Notes: generated by a model from the sequence alone, not told the origin. A stretch of DNA of 64,000 nt from Lottiidibacillus patelloidae (GCF_002262935.1 NZ_NPIA01000005.1:124001-188000); one strand, 5' to 3'. Counted from the first letter of the stretch, positions 26,947 to 36,129 are shown. Made by a program: numbers and translations.

Positions 26947-28044
26947 TTGAAGGAGTTACATTCATTCGGTTGGTATGCAGCAAAAGTATCGCCACACCTC
27001 CCTAAAAAAGCATTTAAACCTGTCCCTATGCGACTTTTAGGAGGATTTTTGTATGTCGTAGTAATCTCAAGTTGCTTTTTCCTCATCATAAAATATAATC
27101 TTCACCCGATATTAAATATCAGTATCTCTTTGCTTATTGGGTTTTGCTTTTCAGCAATTGGCTTTTTAGGTCATGAAATTTTACATGGTACTGTCGTTCG
27201 AAAAGCATGGCTTAGAGATTTATTAGGAGCATTTTTTATGCTTCCGATTAGTACAGGCCCACTACTGTGGAGGAAATGGCATAACATGACACATCACATT
27301 CACACGCAAGATGAAGAAAAGGACCCCGACGCTTGGCCAAGTATGGATGCTTTATCAAAAGTTCGCCTACTTCAATGGATGTATAAAATACCACAAAATG
27401 TTCGTGCTTTTTTTGCTTTTGCTTTTTTATTTATTACATTCACAATTCATTCAACGAAACAATTCTTCTTTTTTGTTAAACAAGCAAAACCGAAAAAGAA
27501 AATTACTTATTGGGTGCAGTTCCTAATTCCTTGGACATTGTGGTTGTCACTCTTATTGATGGTCGGATTTGAGAAATGGTTTTACACCTTTTTATTACCA
27601 CTATTCATTACTAACTTTATTGTAATGAGTTATATATCGACAAATCATCGTCTAAATCCGCTGACAGAAATCAATGACCCATTAGCAAATAGTCTTTCCG
27701 TGACATTACCGAAGTGGATCGATGTGTTGCATTTTAATTTTTCATACCATACGGAACACCACCTTTTTCCGGGAATGAGTTCAAAGTACTACCCTTTAGT
27801 TAAGGAGCAAATATTAAAGTTATGGCCAGAACGTTATCATCAGATGCCAATGCATCTTGCAATGATAGCACTTTGGAAGACGCCTAGACTTTACTATAAA
27901 GAAAAAGAACTAATTGATCCTAAAAAAGGCAAGATTTATGGTTCGTTAGGACATGGTTTAGACCCAAAGGCAATTAATTTTCGAGAAGAGGATCGGGAGC
28001 AAAAAGAGATTTCTGCTGAACTAGCAGTTGACAAAAGAAATTAA
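26947..28044 (+). CDS. membrane fatty acid desaturase
   Basis: A 365-residue membrane di-iron enzyme with the three histidine boxes of the PF00487 family: GHEILHG (HxxxH), HNMTHH (HxxHH) and YHTEHHLFPG (HxxHH). About four transmembrane helices hold them. It would introduce a double bond into membrane acyl chains, which in Bacilli usually adjusts fluidity in the cold; it could alternatively act on another lipid. The start is TTG at 26947, with AAAGGAG eight bases upstream. Upstream in-frame starts (26872, 26929) lack or overlap that site and are rejected. The C-terminal ~50 residues are charged. No DesK/DesR-like two-component genes are adjacent. Confidence 0.9.
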   Translation: MKELHSFGWYAAKVSPHLPKKAFKPVPMRLLGGFLYVVVISSCFFLIIKYNLHPILNISISLLIGFCFSAIGFLGHEILHGTVVRKAWLRDLLGAFFMLPISTGPLLWRKWHNMTHHIHTQDEEKDPDAWPSMDALSKVRLLQWMYKIPQNVRAFFAFAFLFITFTIHSTKQFFFFVKQAKPKKKITYWVQFLIPWTLWLSLLLMVGFEKWFYTFLLPLFITNFIVMSYISTNHRLNPLTEINDPLANSLSVTLPKWIDVLHFNFSYHTEHHLFPGMSSKYYPLVKEQILKLWPERYHQMPMHLAMIALWKTPRLYYKEKELIDPKKGKIYGSLGHGLDPKAINFREEDREQKEISAELAVDKRN

Positions 28045-28054
28045 ACTTAGGGAG

Positions 28055-28079
28055 AGCACCACATGTTGTGGTGTTTTTT
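28055..28079 (+). terminator. intrinsic terminator of the desaturase gene
   Basis: CACCACA and TGTGGTG arms with a three-base loop are followed by six T residues. Confidence 0.85.
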
Positions 28080-28149
28080 CCTTTTTATAGAGGCGTTAAT
28101 AATCTGTTATAGTAGAACAATGATCAGGAAAAATGAAAGGTAAGATAAA

Positions 28150-30333
28150 ATGAGAAAAATCGCTGTATTAGCAGAAAAACCTTCAGTAGCAAGAGACATA
28201 GCTAAAGTTTTAAACTGTCACAAAAAAGGAAATGGTTATTTAGAAGGTGAAAAATATATTGTAACTTGGGCGCTGGGACATTTAGTTACACTCGCAGATC
28301 CAGAGTCATACGACGATAAATATAAAACATGGAAGCTAGAAGATTTACCAATGCTCCCACAGTTAAAACTAGTTGTTATAAAGAAGACGAGCAAACAATT
28401 TAATGCCGTAAAAACGCAGCTAACAAGAAAAGATGTTACCGAAATTGTTATTGCAACTGATGCCGGTCGTGAGGGTGAGCTAGTTGCAAGATGGATAATT
28501 GAAAAGGCAAAAGTGAAAAAACCTTTAAAAAGATTATGGATATCTTCTGTTACGGACAAAGCTATTTTGGAAGGATTTAAGAAGTTAAAACGTGGATCTG
28601 ACTATGAAAACTTGTACGCATCAGCAGTAGCTCGCTCAGAAGCAGATTGGTATGTCGGATTAAATGCTACACGTGCATTAACTTGTAAACATAATGCACA
28701 GTTATCATGTGGAAGAGTACAAACACCAACTCTTGCAATGATTGCTCGAAGGGAAGAAGTAATAAAAAATTTTAATCCTCAGCAATATTACGGTTTGGTT
28801 GCTCAACTAAGTAATTTTCAGTTAATATGGCAGGAAAAGAAATCAAAGAGTAATCGAACATTTAAAAAAGAAGAGCGTGACCAACTATTACTAAATTTAA
28901 AAGGTAACAAAGCTATAATAAAAGATGTAGAAAAAGTGGAGAAAAAGAGTTATGCACCAAACTTATATGATTTAACTGAATTACAGAGGGATGCGCACAA
29001 TAAATTTGGTTATTCAGCAAAAGAGACATTATCAGTTATGCAAAACTTATATGAACGACATAAATTAGTTACGTACCCACGAACAGATTCGCGTTACTTA
29101 TCTTCAGATATAGTAGATACGTTAAAAGCTCGCCTTGAAGCTTGTTCTGTTCCTCCATATCGCAAAGCAATAGCAAAAGTTTTACAAAAAACAATAAAAG
29201 GTAATAAATCATTTGTAAATGATCAAAAAGTTTCTGATCACCATGCAATTATTCCGACAGAGCAGACGCCGCATCTTGAAAAGTTAAGTAATAAGGAAAA
29301 TAAAATATATGATTTAATTGTAAAGCGATTTATAGCAGTGCTATACCCAGCATTTGAATATGAACAAATTAAAGTCTATGCAGAAATACACGGAGAAATT
29401 TTTATAGCAACTGGAAAAAGAATAGTATCTAATGGATGGAAAGATGTTTATGATTATGAAATAGAAAAAGACGATATAGAATTAATAGACCAACGCCTTC
29501 CACCTTTAAAAATAGGTGAAAGGCTAGAAGTGCAAATACTGAAACCTACATCGGGTGAAACAAAACCACCAAAACCTTTTAATGAAGGAACATTACTTTC
29601 AGCAATGGAAAATCCAACTGCTGTTCTTGACCAAAGTGATGAAGAACTCAAGAAAAAGCTTAGAGAAACTGGAGGGTTAGGGACGGTTGCAACAAGAGCA
29701 GACATAATTGAAAAGTTATTCCATTCATTTTTGATTGAAAAGAATGGGAAGGAAATATCCCTTACTTCAAAAGGGAGACAACTATTAAATTTAGTCCCAG
29801 ATGAATTGAAATCACCAGCGCTTACTGCTAATTGGGAAAATAGACTTGAGCTTATAGCAAAAGGAAAACTGCAAAAAACAACATTTATCGAAGACATGAA
29901 AGAATTCGCGAAATCTACTGTTCATCAAATAAAAACAGACAGTGAAAAGTTTAAGCATGATAATTTAACAAGTAAAAGGTGCCCTGAATGTAATAAACTT
30001 TTACTGGAAGTAAAAAACAAACGAGGGAAGATGCTCGTATGCCAAGATCGTGAATGTAACTATAAAAAAGGAATTAATAAAGTTACGAATGCAAGATGTC
30101 CTCAATGCAAAAAGAAATTAAATCTTCATGGTCAAGGTGAGGCTCAAACGTTTGTTTGTCAGTGTGGACACCGTGAAAAGCTTTCTGCTTTTAATAAGAG
30201 AAGAAATAAGGAAAAAAATAGTAAAGCTTCAAAGAGAGATGTGTCAAAGTATTTAAAAGAGCAGCATAAAGAGGAACCACCTTTAAATACTGCGTTAGCT
30301 GATGCATTAGCAAAGTTAAAATTAAATAAATAA
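28150..30333 (+). CDS. topB: DNA topoisomerase III
   Basis: Type IA topoisomerase that decatenates and relaxes negatively supercoiled DNA through a 5'-phosphotyrosine link. Its 727 residues are the length of B. subtilis TopB. The TOPRIM domain is at the N-terminus (AEKPSVARDIA, TDAGREGELVARWI with the acidic metal ligands). The active-site Tyr is in VTYPRTDSRYLS near residue 309. The C-terminal ~90 residues carry two Cys-rich zinc-ribbon modules (CPECNK...CQDREC and CPQCKK...CQCG) and a basic tail. The start ATG has AAAGG about 8 bases upstream. It is monocistronic. Confidence 0.96.
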   Translation: MRKIAVLAEKPSVARDIAKVLNCHKKGNGYLEGEKYIVTWALGHLVTLADPESYDDKYKTWKLEDLPMLPQLKLVVIKKTSKQFNAVKTQLTRKDVTEIVIATDAGREGELVARWIIEKAKVKKPLKRLWISSVTDKAILEGFKKLKRGSDYENLYASAVARSEADWYVGLNATRALTCKHNAQLSCGRVQTPTLAMIARREEVIKNFNPQQYYGLVAQLSNFQLIWQEKKSKSNRTFKKEERDQLLLNLKGNKAIIKDVEKVEKKSYAPNLYDLTELQRDAHNKFGYSAKETLSVMQNLYERHKLVTYPRTDSRYLSSDIVDTLKARLEACSVPPYRKAIAKVLQKTIKGNKSFVNDQKVSDHHAIIPTEQTPHLEKLSNKENKIYDLIVKRFIAVLYPAFEYEQIKVYAEIHGEIFIATGKRIVSNGWKDVYDYEIEKDDIELIDQRLPPLKIGERLEVQILKPTSGETKPPKPFNEGTLLSAMENPTAVLDQSDEELKKKLRETGGLGTVATRADIIEKLFHSFLIEKNGKEISLTSKGRQLLNLVPDELKSPALTANWENRLELIAKGKLQKTTFIEDMKEFAKSTVHQIKTDSEKFKHDNLTSKRCPECNKLLLEVKNKRGKMLVCQDRECNYKKGINKVTNARCPQCKKKLNLHGQGEAQTFVCQCGHREKLSAFNKRRNKEKNSKASKRDVSKYLKEQHKEEPPLNTALADALAKLKLNK

Positions 30334-30338
30334 GTAAT

Positions 30339-30388
30339 AAGTCTCTATTCTTTCATGTACTGCGAAAAGAATGGGGGCTTTTTATTTT
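30339..30388 (+). terminator. intrinsic terminator of topB
   Basis: AAGTCTCTATTCTTT pairs with AAAGAATGGGGGCTT through several G-U pairs, followed by TTTTATTTT. Confidence 0.7.
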
Positions 30389-30467
30389 GTAATAATTTCT
30401 ATAAAATATCAAAAAATTACAAAAAATATTAAGAAGTGCGACAGGAATCCACATATTTCAAACGAAT

Positions 30468-30481
30468 AATACTATAGTATT
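30468..30481 (+). promoter_or_regulatory. 14-bp perfect palindrome upstream of the MHYT-like GGDEF-EAL gene
   Basis: AATACTATAGTATT lies about 55 bases before the start codon, in the promoter zone. It could be an operator. No regulator is identified. Confidence 0.25.
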
Positions 30482-30536
30482 AGGTGAATTTTGAAAATAC
30501 TTGTAAATTTGAGATAAGGAATGGAGCATCACAACT

Positions 30537-32966
30537 ATGGAATTTTATTCTCTAACAGAATTTATGATTTCAATTGTATTAGGTGGTATAGCTGCTTTTG
30601 GCGGTATGTTTCTCATTAAGAAATTACCTAGTTTAAAAGCGGAAGGGTTAATGATTCATTGGAGTTCTCTCCTTATTTCAGGAATTATATGTTTAATGTA
30701 CTTATATGGAGGTTTTTGGGGATCTCCTTCTAATATTGACTATATGGTAGGAATCCTTTTCTTCATTTTCACAGCTATTGCAATAAATATTACCGTAAAT
30801 ACCATTCGGTTACATGAAGTTTCCTTTTTTCGTCTCATTATTGGAGCGTTTATTTTTGCTGCATGTATCACGATTGTGAATATGGTTGATTTTCTTCAAC
30901 AACTTATTAATAACAAATTACAAATAAATTTCCTCCTTTTTTCTAGTGGGGTAATTTTGGCCTTCGGTAACTCTGTTGCTTCAATAAGGTTCATACGACA
31001 AATTCGAAGTGTAGCTCTCGTAAACTTTTATTGGCTTTTCTTTGGTAGTGTGGCAATTGGTATGGCATTTGCTAGTTTGAGATATACTCTTTTTTCTAGT
31101 GTAACGTTTTTATCTGATGTGCACTTGTTTACAAATACTTATATGACCTTTATAGAGAACTGGGCATATATAGATAACACCCTACTTCCATTAACAATAA
31201 ATATTTTAGGTCTAGTAATCTTAGAATTAGTTCCAGGCTTTTTTGGAGACAAGCATAATAAACAACAAGCAGAAATAATTGTTGAAAACAAACAGCGTTA
31301 CAAATCTCTATTTGATAATGGGGCAGTTGCCATATTTTCACTAGATGTTGACGGTAATGTTCATGCTGCCAATGGAACTGCATTAAACATAGCAAAATAT
31401 AAAAAGGAAGAAATTACTTCAATAGGGCCATTTTTAAGATTAATATTTCCAGCGGATCGAAATAAATTTAAAGAATCTTTTGAACAAGCTGTCCAAGGTA
31501 ATTCTACATACTCAGAAACGAAGTTATTAGCAAAAACTAGTGAAATAGTAGATATGCAAATGACAATTGTTCCAACATTTGTTAAGGGGAAAGTTACTAA
31601 TATTACGATATTAATGAAAGATATATCAGAAACGATACAAGCGAGGGAGCAAATTCATTATTTAGCCTACCATGATCCACTTACAAATTTACCAAATAGA
31701 AGGCATTTTACAGATAAAGTTAAACAATATGTAAATGATGAACGAGAATTTGCCTTAATATTTTTAGATGTCGACCGTTTTAAAGTAATTAACGATGTTT
31801 TAGGTCATGCTATGGGTGATGAATTATTACTTGTATTAGCAGAAAGACTAAGTGATATTGTCGGTGAAAATGGATTAGTTGCTAGAATGGGTGGCGATGA
31901 ATTCACAATACTGTTACCAAGTGATTTTGCTGTACAAGATGTAGAGATACTCGTGCAAACAATGGTCGATGTAATAAATACTCCATTCCATATAAAGGAC
32001 CAAGAATTATATGTAACAGGTAGTATCGGAATAGCAATGTACCCTGAAGATGGAAGAAATCATATAGAACTAATGAAACATGCAGATACCGCAATGTACC
32101 GAGCGAAAGAAAAAGGAAAAAACACTTATGAATTTTACTATAACCATTCAGATTCTAAAGCTGGAGACCGGTTGGCATTAGAAAAGGATATGCGTAAATC
32201 AATAATTAATAACGACTTTGAACTTTACTATCAACCACAAGTAAATACACATACTGGAAAGGTAACGAGCGTTGAGGCTTTAATAAGATGGAATCATCCA
32301 GAGAAAGGTGTTATTGCACCATCTCATTTTATTCCAATTGCTGAAGAAACAGGTATTATCCATGAACTTGGTGAATGGGTCGTGCGCCAAGCGTGTAAAC
32401 AAGTTAGAAAGTGGCAAGTTGACGGTTTTGCCGAGCTTCAATTAAGTGTAAATATCTCAATAAAACAGTTTTACAATAAAAACTTCGTTTCTGTAATTAA
32501 AGACATTTTAGAGGAAACGAAATTCGATCCGAAAAATCTAGACATAGAAATTACAGAAACGATGGCTATGAAAGATGTCGACCATGCCATTCATATCTTT
32601 GAACAATTAAAAGCACTAGGAATTTCTATTAGTTTAGATGACTTTGGTAAAGGGTATAGTTCATTAAATCATATTAAAGACTTACCTATTAATCGATTGA
32701 AAATTGATGGGTCATTTATTCAAGATGTACCTACAAATCAAGAAGCAATAATCATAATAAAAACAATTATTGCAATGGCAAGAACATTAAATATCACTTC
32801 AATGGCGGAGCATGTAGAAAATGAAGACCAACTGAACTTCTTAAAGCAATTAAATTGTGATGAAATGCAAGGATATTACTTTACACCACCAATGCCTGCG
32901 AATAAAGCAAAAAAATGGTTTGAAGAGCATTCATACTTACATGAAAAAATCCCTTTCTCAAGTTAA
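30537..32966 (+). CDS. membrane PAS-GGDEF-EAL protein, YkoW/DgcW-like
   Basis: An 809-residue membrane c-di-GMP protein. Seven hydrophobic helices fill about residues 5-240, then a PAS domain (~255-370), GGDEF (MGGDEFTILL near 452) and EAL (SVEALIRW near 579, DIEITETMAM, DDFGKGYSSL). Length and order match B. subtilis YkoW/DgcW, whose membrane part is an MHYT sensor. Here the MHYT tetrads are not recognisable (the first reads MIHW), so the sensor looks diverged. The EAL loop normally AEGVE is AEHVE. Both enzymatic activities are plausible. The start ATG at 30537 has GGAG close by. It ends inside its own terminator. Confidence 0.9.
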   Translation: MEFYSLTEFMISIVLGGIAAFGGMFLIKKLPSLKAEGLMIHWSSLLISGIICLMYLYGGFWGSPSNIDYMVGILFFIFTAIAINITVNTIRLHEVSFFRLIIGAFIFAACITIVNMVDFLQQLINNKLQINFLLFSSGVILAFGNSVASIRFIRQIRSVALVNFYWLFFGSVAIGMAFASLRYTLFSSVTFLSDVHLFTNTYMTFIENWAYIDNTLLPLTINILGLVILELVPGFFGDKHNKQQAEIIVENKQRYKSLFDNGAVAIFSLDVDGNVHAANGTALNIAKYKKEEITSIGPFLRLIFPADRNKFKESFEQAVQGNSTYSETKLLAKTSEIVDMQMTIVPTFVKGKVTNITILMKDISETIQAREQIHYLAYHDPLTNLPNRRHFTDKVKQYVNDEREFALIFLDVDRFKVINDVLGHAMGDELLLVLAERLSDIVGENGLVARMGGDEFTILLPSDFAVQDVEILVQTMVDVINTPFHIKDQELYVTGSIGIAMYPEDGRNHIELMKHADTAMYRAKEKGKNTYEFYYNHSDSKAGDRLALEKDMRKSIINNDFELYYQPQVNTHTGKVTSVEALIRWNHPEKGVIAPSHFIPIAEETGIIHELGEWVVRQACKQVRKWQVDGFAELQLSVNISIKQFYNKNFVSVIKDILEETKFDPKNLDIEITETMAMKDVDHAIHIFEQLKALGISISLDDFGKGYSSLNHIKDLPINRLKIDGSFIQDVPTNQEAIIIIKTIIAMARTLNITSMAEHVENEDQLNFLKQLNCDEMQGYYFTPPMPANKAKKWFEEHSYLHEKIPFSS

Positions 32967-32985
32967 TGAGAAAGGGATTTTTTAT
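32944..32985 (+). terminator. strong terminator overlapping the end of the GGDEF-EAL gene
   Basis: A 17-base perfect stem (AAAAAATCCCTTTCTCA and its complement) spans the last codons and the stop (in the six-base loop) and ends in a T run. The minus strand also ends in T residues, so it may serve the 33-residue gene too. Confidence 0.92.
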
Positions 32986-33083
32986 TTGTTACTACCTTGT
33001 CGTTTATTTTGCTGTTTTTCACGTTTCTTAATACTCATTCCTTGTACTTGTTCCTCAGTAATGTTTGGCTTCTTTTTTGGCAT
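32982..33083 (-). CDS. 33-residue basic protein, unknown
   Basis: Short minus-strand gene beginning ATG with a near-ideal GAGGAGG site seven bases upstream, which argues that it is translated. The product starts MPKKKPNITEEQVQGM and ends in a run rich in Lys, Arg and Gln. It is very basic and likely disordered, with no Cys and no membrane segment. I do not recognise a family; small basic spore or nucleic-acid-associated proteins have similar composition, but nothing links it to one. It ends inside the strong bidirectional hairpin at 32944-32985. Confidence 0.6.
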   Translation of the reverse strand: MPKKKPNITEEQVQGMSIKKREKQQNKRQGSNK

Positions 33084-33168
33084 TTATATCCTCCTCTTTT
33101 ATGTTGCTAAAAGTAGTGTGTGTAAATTAAAAAGAAGTATACCCATCTTCTAATGAGCCAAGGTAAGC

Positions 33169-33600
33169 TTAGTTTTCTAATAACTTCTTTAGTTTTTTAT
33201 AATCACCTTTTACAGAATTGCTAACCATATATTTCATTATTGGTTCAGCAATTTTAAAGAAACCACTTGAGTCACCTTGAACAAGTGCACTTACTTTCGT
33301 TCCACCATCAACTGGTTCAACACTTCGAGTGACGACAATTGGAAAAGAGCCAGAGATACTTTCAATTTTTATTTTATTGTTTTCGATATATTCTACAACC
33401 CGAAATTTGGAGACAATTTGCTTTCCTAAAAATTTTGCAACTTGGTCGTATTCGCTCCCTACATTTATAGGACCTTCCGAAGTAAATTTAGCAGAAATCA
33501 TACCACCTTGCCATAAAGGATTGTTCTCAAAGTTAGCAATATAAGAAAAAACATCTTTGTAATCTTTATTTATAAATACTTCCGATTGAACATTTATCAT
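33169..33600 (-). CDS. SRPBCC/polyketide-cyclase-like protein
   Basis: A 143-residue protein of the START/SRPBCC fold (CoxG or polyketide-cyclase-like). The N-terminal strand INVQSEVFINKDYKDVFSYIANFENNPLWQGG is typical: hydrophobic ligand cavity, 'DVFxYIANFENNPxW' helix and the late VTRSVEPVDGGTKV hairpin. Such proteins bind small hydrophobic ligands; no catalytic residue can be assigned. It is cytoplasmic and transcribed alone, divergent from the helical-repeat protein gene. The start ATG has GAGGTG about 5 bases upstream. Confidence 0.8.
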   Translation of the reverse strand: MINVQSEVFINKDYKDVFSYIANFENNPLWQGGMISAKFTSEGPINVGSEYDQVAKFLGKQIVSKFRVVEYIENNKIKIESISGSFPIVVTRSVEPVDGGTKVSALVQGDSSGFFKIAEPIMKYMVSNSVKGDYKKLKKLLEN

Positions 33601-33703
33601 CTTTTCACCTCATCGATTTTAAAAAGAAACGTAAATATATGATACCATAGAATTAAATATTATAATTTTCAGAAAGTATATAACGATAATAAGGAGTTTA
33701 TTT

Positions 33704-34174
33704 ATGAAAGAAACAAAGGTAGTGAACTTAACAAATAGGCAACACGCTGTGAATTGCTTTAATGCGGTTTGGGACTTGTTAGAAAAAGTAGATAGAACAA
33801 AACAAGAGGATGAGGAAATGATTCATAAAGCACATTCCTCATTTTATCATTGGACAAAAGTAAAAGACGTTACTGCAACAAATATTTCAGTTGGTTATTG
33901 GCAGTTGGCTAGAGTGTATGCGGTATTACAAATTGGTGAAAGGGCGTTATATTATGCTGAAAGGTGTCTTGAAATAAGCTTTAATAATAACCTCGAACCT
34001 TTTTACATGGCTTATGCCCATGAGGCATTGTCGAGGGCTTATGCGGTACTAGGTAAAGAGAATGAATCGAGCGTACAAAAGGAAAAATGTAAGGAGATAA
34101 TATCCAAAATAGAAAATGAGGAATATAAACAATTAGTAGAGAACGATATACATACAATAGAAAGTAGCATTTAG
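33704..34174 (+). CDS. helical-repeat (TPR-like) protein, unknown
   Basis: A 156-residue all-helical soluble protein. The region YWQLARVYAVLQIGERALYYAERCL and AHEALSRAYAVLGKENES carries the W/L/G/Y/A/P spacing of two TPR units. I recognise it only as a conserved Bacillus-type hypothetical protein. AAGGAG precedes the ATG. The ABC transporter gene begins 23 bases after its stop, so the three genes may be one operon. A partner-binding role fits TPRs but is inference. Confidence 0.7.
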   Translation: MKETKVVNLTNRQHAVNCFNAVWDLLEKVDRTKQEDEEMIHKAHSSFYHWTKVKDVTATNISVGYWQLARVYAVLQIGERALYYAERCLEISFNNNLEPFYMAYAHEALSRAYAVLGKENESSVQKEKCKEIISKIENEEYKQLVENDIHTIESSI

Positions 34175-34197
34175 ATTGTAAAAAAAGGTGGGGGAGA

Positions 34198-35076
34198 ATG
34201 ATGAAAGCGATTGAAGTGACCAATTTAACAAAGTATTATCGTAAAGTTAAAGGGATTGAGAACATTAACTTTTCGGTGGATGAAGGAGAAATTTTTGGTT
34301 TTATTGGGCCTAATGGTGCAGGGAAAAGCACGGCAATACGAACATTACTTAATTTCATTTATCCCACTAGTGGTGGTGCACAAATCTTTGGTAAGGATAT
34401 CGTAAAAGAGACAAAAGAAATACGTGAATTTATTGGTTATTTGCCTTCTGAAGTGCATTATTATGATGATATGAAAGTAAAAGATCTACTCGAATACTCC
34501 GGCAAGTTTTATAAAAGTTTCGATAAAGACTACTATAAGAAAATAGCTCATTCATTAGACTTGAACATTGAGCGAAAAATAGAAGATTTATCTTTTGGGA
34601 ATCGAAAAAAAGTCGGTATTGTTCAAGCTTTATTACATAAGCCTAAGCTTCTAATTTTAGATGAACCAACAGGTGGACTAGACCCTTTAATGCAGCAGTC
34701 ATTTTTTGAGATATTAAAAGAAAAGCAAAAGGAAGGGACAACCGTATTCTTTTCTTCCCACTACTTAGGAGAAGTGCAGAAGATGTGTGATCGGGTAGCA
34801 ATCATTAAAGATGGTTCGATATTGAAAGTAGAGCGCATTGAAGATTTGCGTAGTACTCAATTTAGAAAAGTATATATAAGCTTAGCTAGTGATTATAAAC
34901 AAGACCTTACAATAAATGGTGCAATGGATGTAAAAGAGGACGGGGAGCAAATGCAATTTCTTTACAATGGAGAGGCCCGAGAGCTTGTGCAACAATTAGC
35001 TTCTTTTCCTCTCCGCGATATTCGAATTGAAGAGCCGTCTCTAGAAGAAATATTTATGCATTATTACGAGAAATAA
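34198..35076 (+). CDS. ABC transporter ATP-binding protein (ABC-2 type)
   Basis: A 292-residue ABC ATPase: Walker A GPNGAGKST (~38), Q loop, signature LSFGNRKKVG (variant of LSGGQ), Walker B LLILDEPTGGLDP and the H loop SSHYLGEV. The C-terminal extension (~210-290) is that of the DrrA/YhcH-type exporters. It powers the ABC-2 permease encoded 13 bases downstream. Two adjacent ATGs (34198, 34201) follow a G-rich site; either may be used. The substrate of the exporter is unknown. The signature SFGNR is slightly divergent, which may reduce turnover but is seen in this subgroup. Confidence 0.9.
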   Translation: MMKAIEVTNLTKYYRKVKGIENINFSVDEGEIFGFIGPNGAGKSTAIRTLLNFIYPTSGGAQIFGKDIVKETKEIREFIGYLPSEVHYYDDMKVKDLLEYSGKFYKSFDKDYYKKIAHSLDLNIERKIEDLSFGNRKKVGIVQALLHKPKLLILDEPTGGLDPLMQQSFFEILKEKQKEGTTVFFSSHYLGEVQKMCDRVAIIKDGSILKVERIEDLRSTQFRKVYISLASDYKQDLTINGAMDVKEDGEQMQFLYNGEARELVQQLASFPLRDIRIEEPSLEEIFMHYYEK

Positions 35077-35089
35077 GCGAGGTGATAAG

Positions 35090-35887
35090 ATGATTTTTAA
35101 AAGAGAACTAGTTAAAGCACAAAAAGGGTTATGGATATGGTTTACTATCTTGGGTGGACTAATTGTTATGATGTTAAGTATGTATCCAGAAATCAGCAAA
35201 AGCACAGAGAATATTAATGAACTGCTTGAATCTTATCCAGACGCATTAAAAGCTGCTTTTAATATCGATCAATTAGGATTTGATACCGTGATAGGGTTTT
35301 ATTCTATAGAAGGTTACTTATTCGCTACCTTATTTGGGAGCATATTTGCAGTCCTTTTAGCTGGAAATATTGTAGTAAAAGAAGAAAGTGATAAAACGGC
35401 AGAGTTTTTATTATCTAAACCTATAACTCGGAAAGAGGTAATTACGCAGAAGTTATTCGCATTATTGGCAGCGATCACACAGTTTAACATTTTATTATCG
35501 GCTGCTACTTTTATTGGATTTAAAATCGGAAGTGATGAAGTTGTTCCACTTAAAGTATTTCTCTTAATTTCAATCGCGCCTTTCTTACTGCACATAACAT
35601 TTGCATCACTAGCGTTTTTAGTCTCAAGTGTAATGAGAAAATCAAAAAGTATTATGTCTATTTCTTTAGGGATTGTGTTCGTTACCTACTTTTTAAACAT
35701 CTTAGCAAGCATTACAAATAAGGCGGAATTCTTAAAGTACTTTAGTCCATTTGAATATATAGATTCTGTTACTATAATAGTTGAGCAAACAATAAAACCG
35801 TTATATTTAGTATGTATGACTTTAATCATTTGTGTAAGTATTGTAGCTTCCTATGTTATTTACCATAAAAAAGACTTAGCAGTTTAA
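35090..35887 (+). CDS. ABC-2 type permease
   Basis: A 265-residue permease with six hydrophobic segments, forming an exporter with the preceding ATPase. It keeps the ABC-2 feature VVKEESDKTAEFLLSKPITRKEV (~95-120), a cytoplasmic coupling loop typical of drug or lipid exporters (EEE/DKTxEFLLSKP pattern). The start ATG lies 13 bases after the ATPase stop with GAGGTGAT between. The gene ends 41 bases before a bidirectional terminator. No immunity or peptide gene is adjacent, so the exported molecule is unknown. Confidence 0.88.
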   Translation: MIFKRELVKAQKGLWIWFTILGGLIVMMLSMYPEISKSTENINELLESYPDALKAAFNIDQLGFDTVIGFYSIEGYLFATLFGSIFAVLLAGNIVVKEESDKTAEFLLSKPITRKEVITQKLFALLAAITQFNILLSAATFIGFKIGSDEVVPLKVFLLISIAPFLLHITFASLAFLVSSVMRKSKSIMSISLGIVFVTYFLNILASITNKAEFLKYFSPFEYIDSVTIIVEQTIKPLYLVCMTLIICVSIVASYVIYHKKDLAV

Positions 35888-35928
35888 CTTTGTAAGATTA
35901 TTAATTAATGAAAATTGTTTTAGATTAA

Positions 35929-35958
35929 AAAAGCGATGCACCCAAGTGTATCGCTTTT
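35929..35958. terminator. bidirectional terminator between the ABC-2 permease and SASP-like genes
   Basis: AAAAGCGATgCAC and GTGtATCGCTTTT are near-perfect arms with a CCAA loop. T residues follow on both strands. Confidence 0.85.
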
Positions 35959-35967
35959 CCTATACTA

Positions 35968-36129
35968 TTACTTTTGGCCTTTCGGAAATCGAATAGTATT
36001 TGAACTATAGCCACTTGTTTGCGCTAATAATGTTAAGGCTTCATTGTAAGATAACCCAGATGAGGCATTGCGTTGCTTTACTTCATCAATATTTGTACCA
36101 GCAATTGTGTATTTGCTTGATTTTTTCAA
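35968..36129 (-). CDS. gamma-type small acid-soluble spore protein (probable)
   Basis: A 53-residue protein not apparent from ATG starts: its start is TTG with a perfect GGAGGT six bases upstream. The segment AGTNIDEVKQRNASSG follows the gamma-SASP repeat pattern TNxxEVKxxNAxS, and the product is rich in Ser, Thr, Asn and Lys. Gamma-SASP are amino acid stores degraded at germination rather than DNA-binding. Here only one such repeat is clear; the rest (LSYNEALTLLAQTSG) differs. It is expected to be made in the forespore under sigma-G, but I could not define that promoter. It ends at the bidirectional terminator. Confidence 0.6.
   Translation of the reverse strand: MKKSSKYTIAGTNIDEVKQRNASSGLSYNEALTLLAQTSGYSSNTIRFPKGQK

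Noticed and set aside
29454-29897. 147-residue minus-strand frame inside topB
   Set aside because: The topB gene covers it fully with intact motifs; the frame has no start context.
32857-33153. 98-residue plus-strand frame after the GGDEF-EAL gene
   Set aside because: It overlaps the end of that gene in another frame, crosses a strong terminator and has no ribosome site. The minus-strand 33-residue gene with an ideal site lies in its place.
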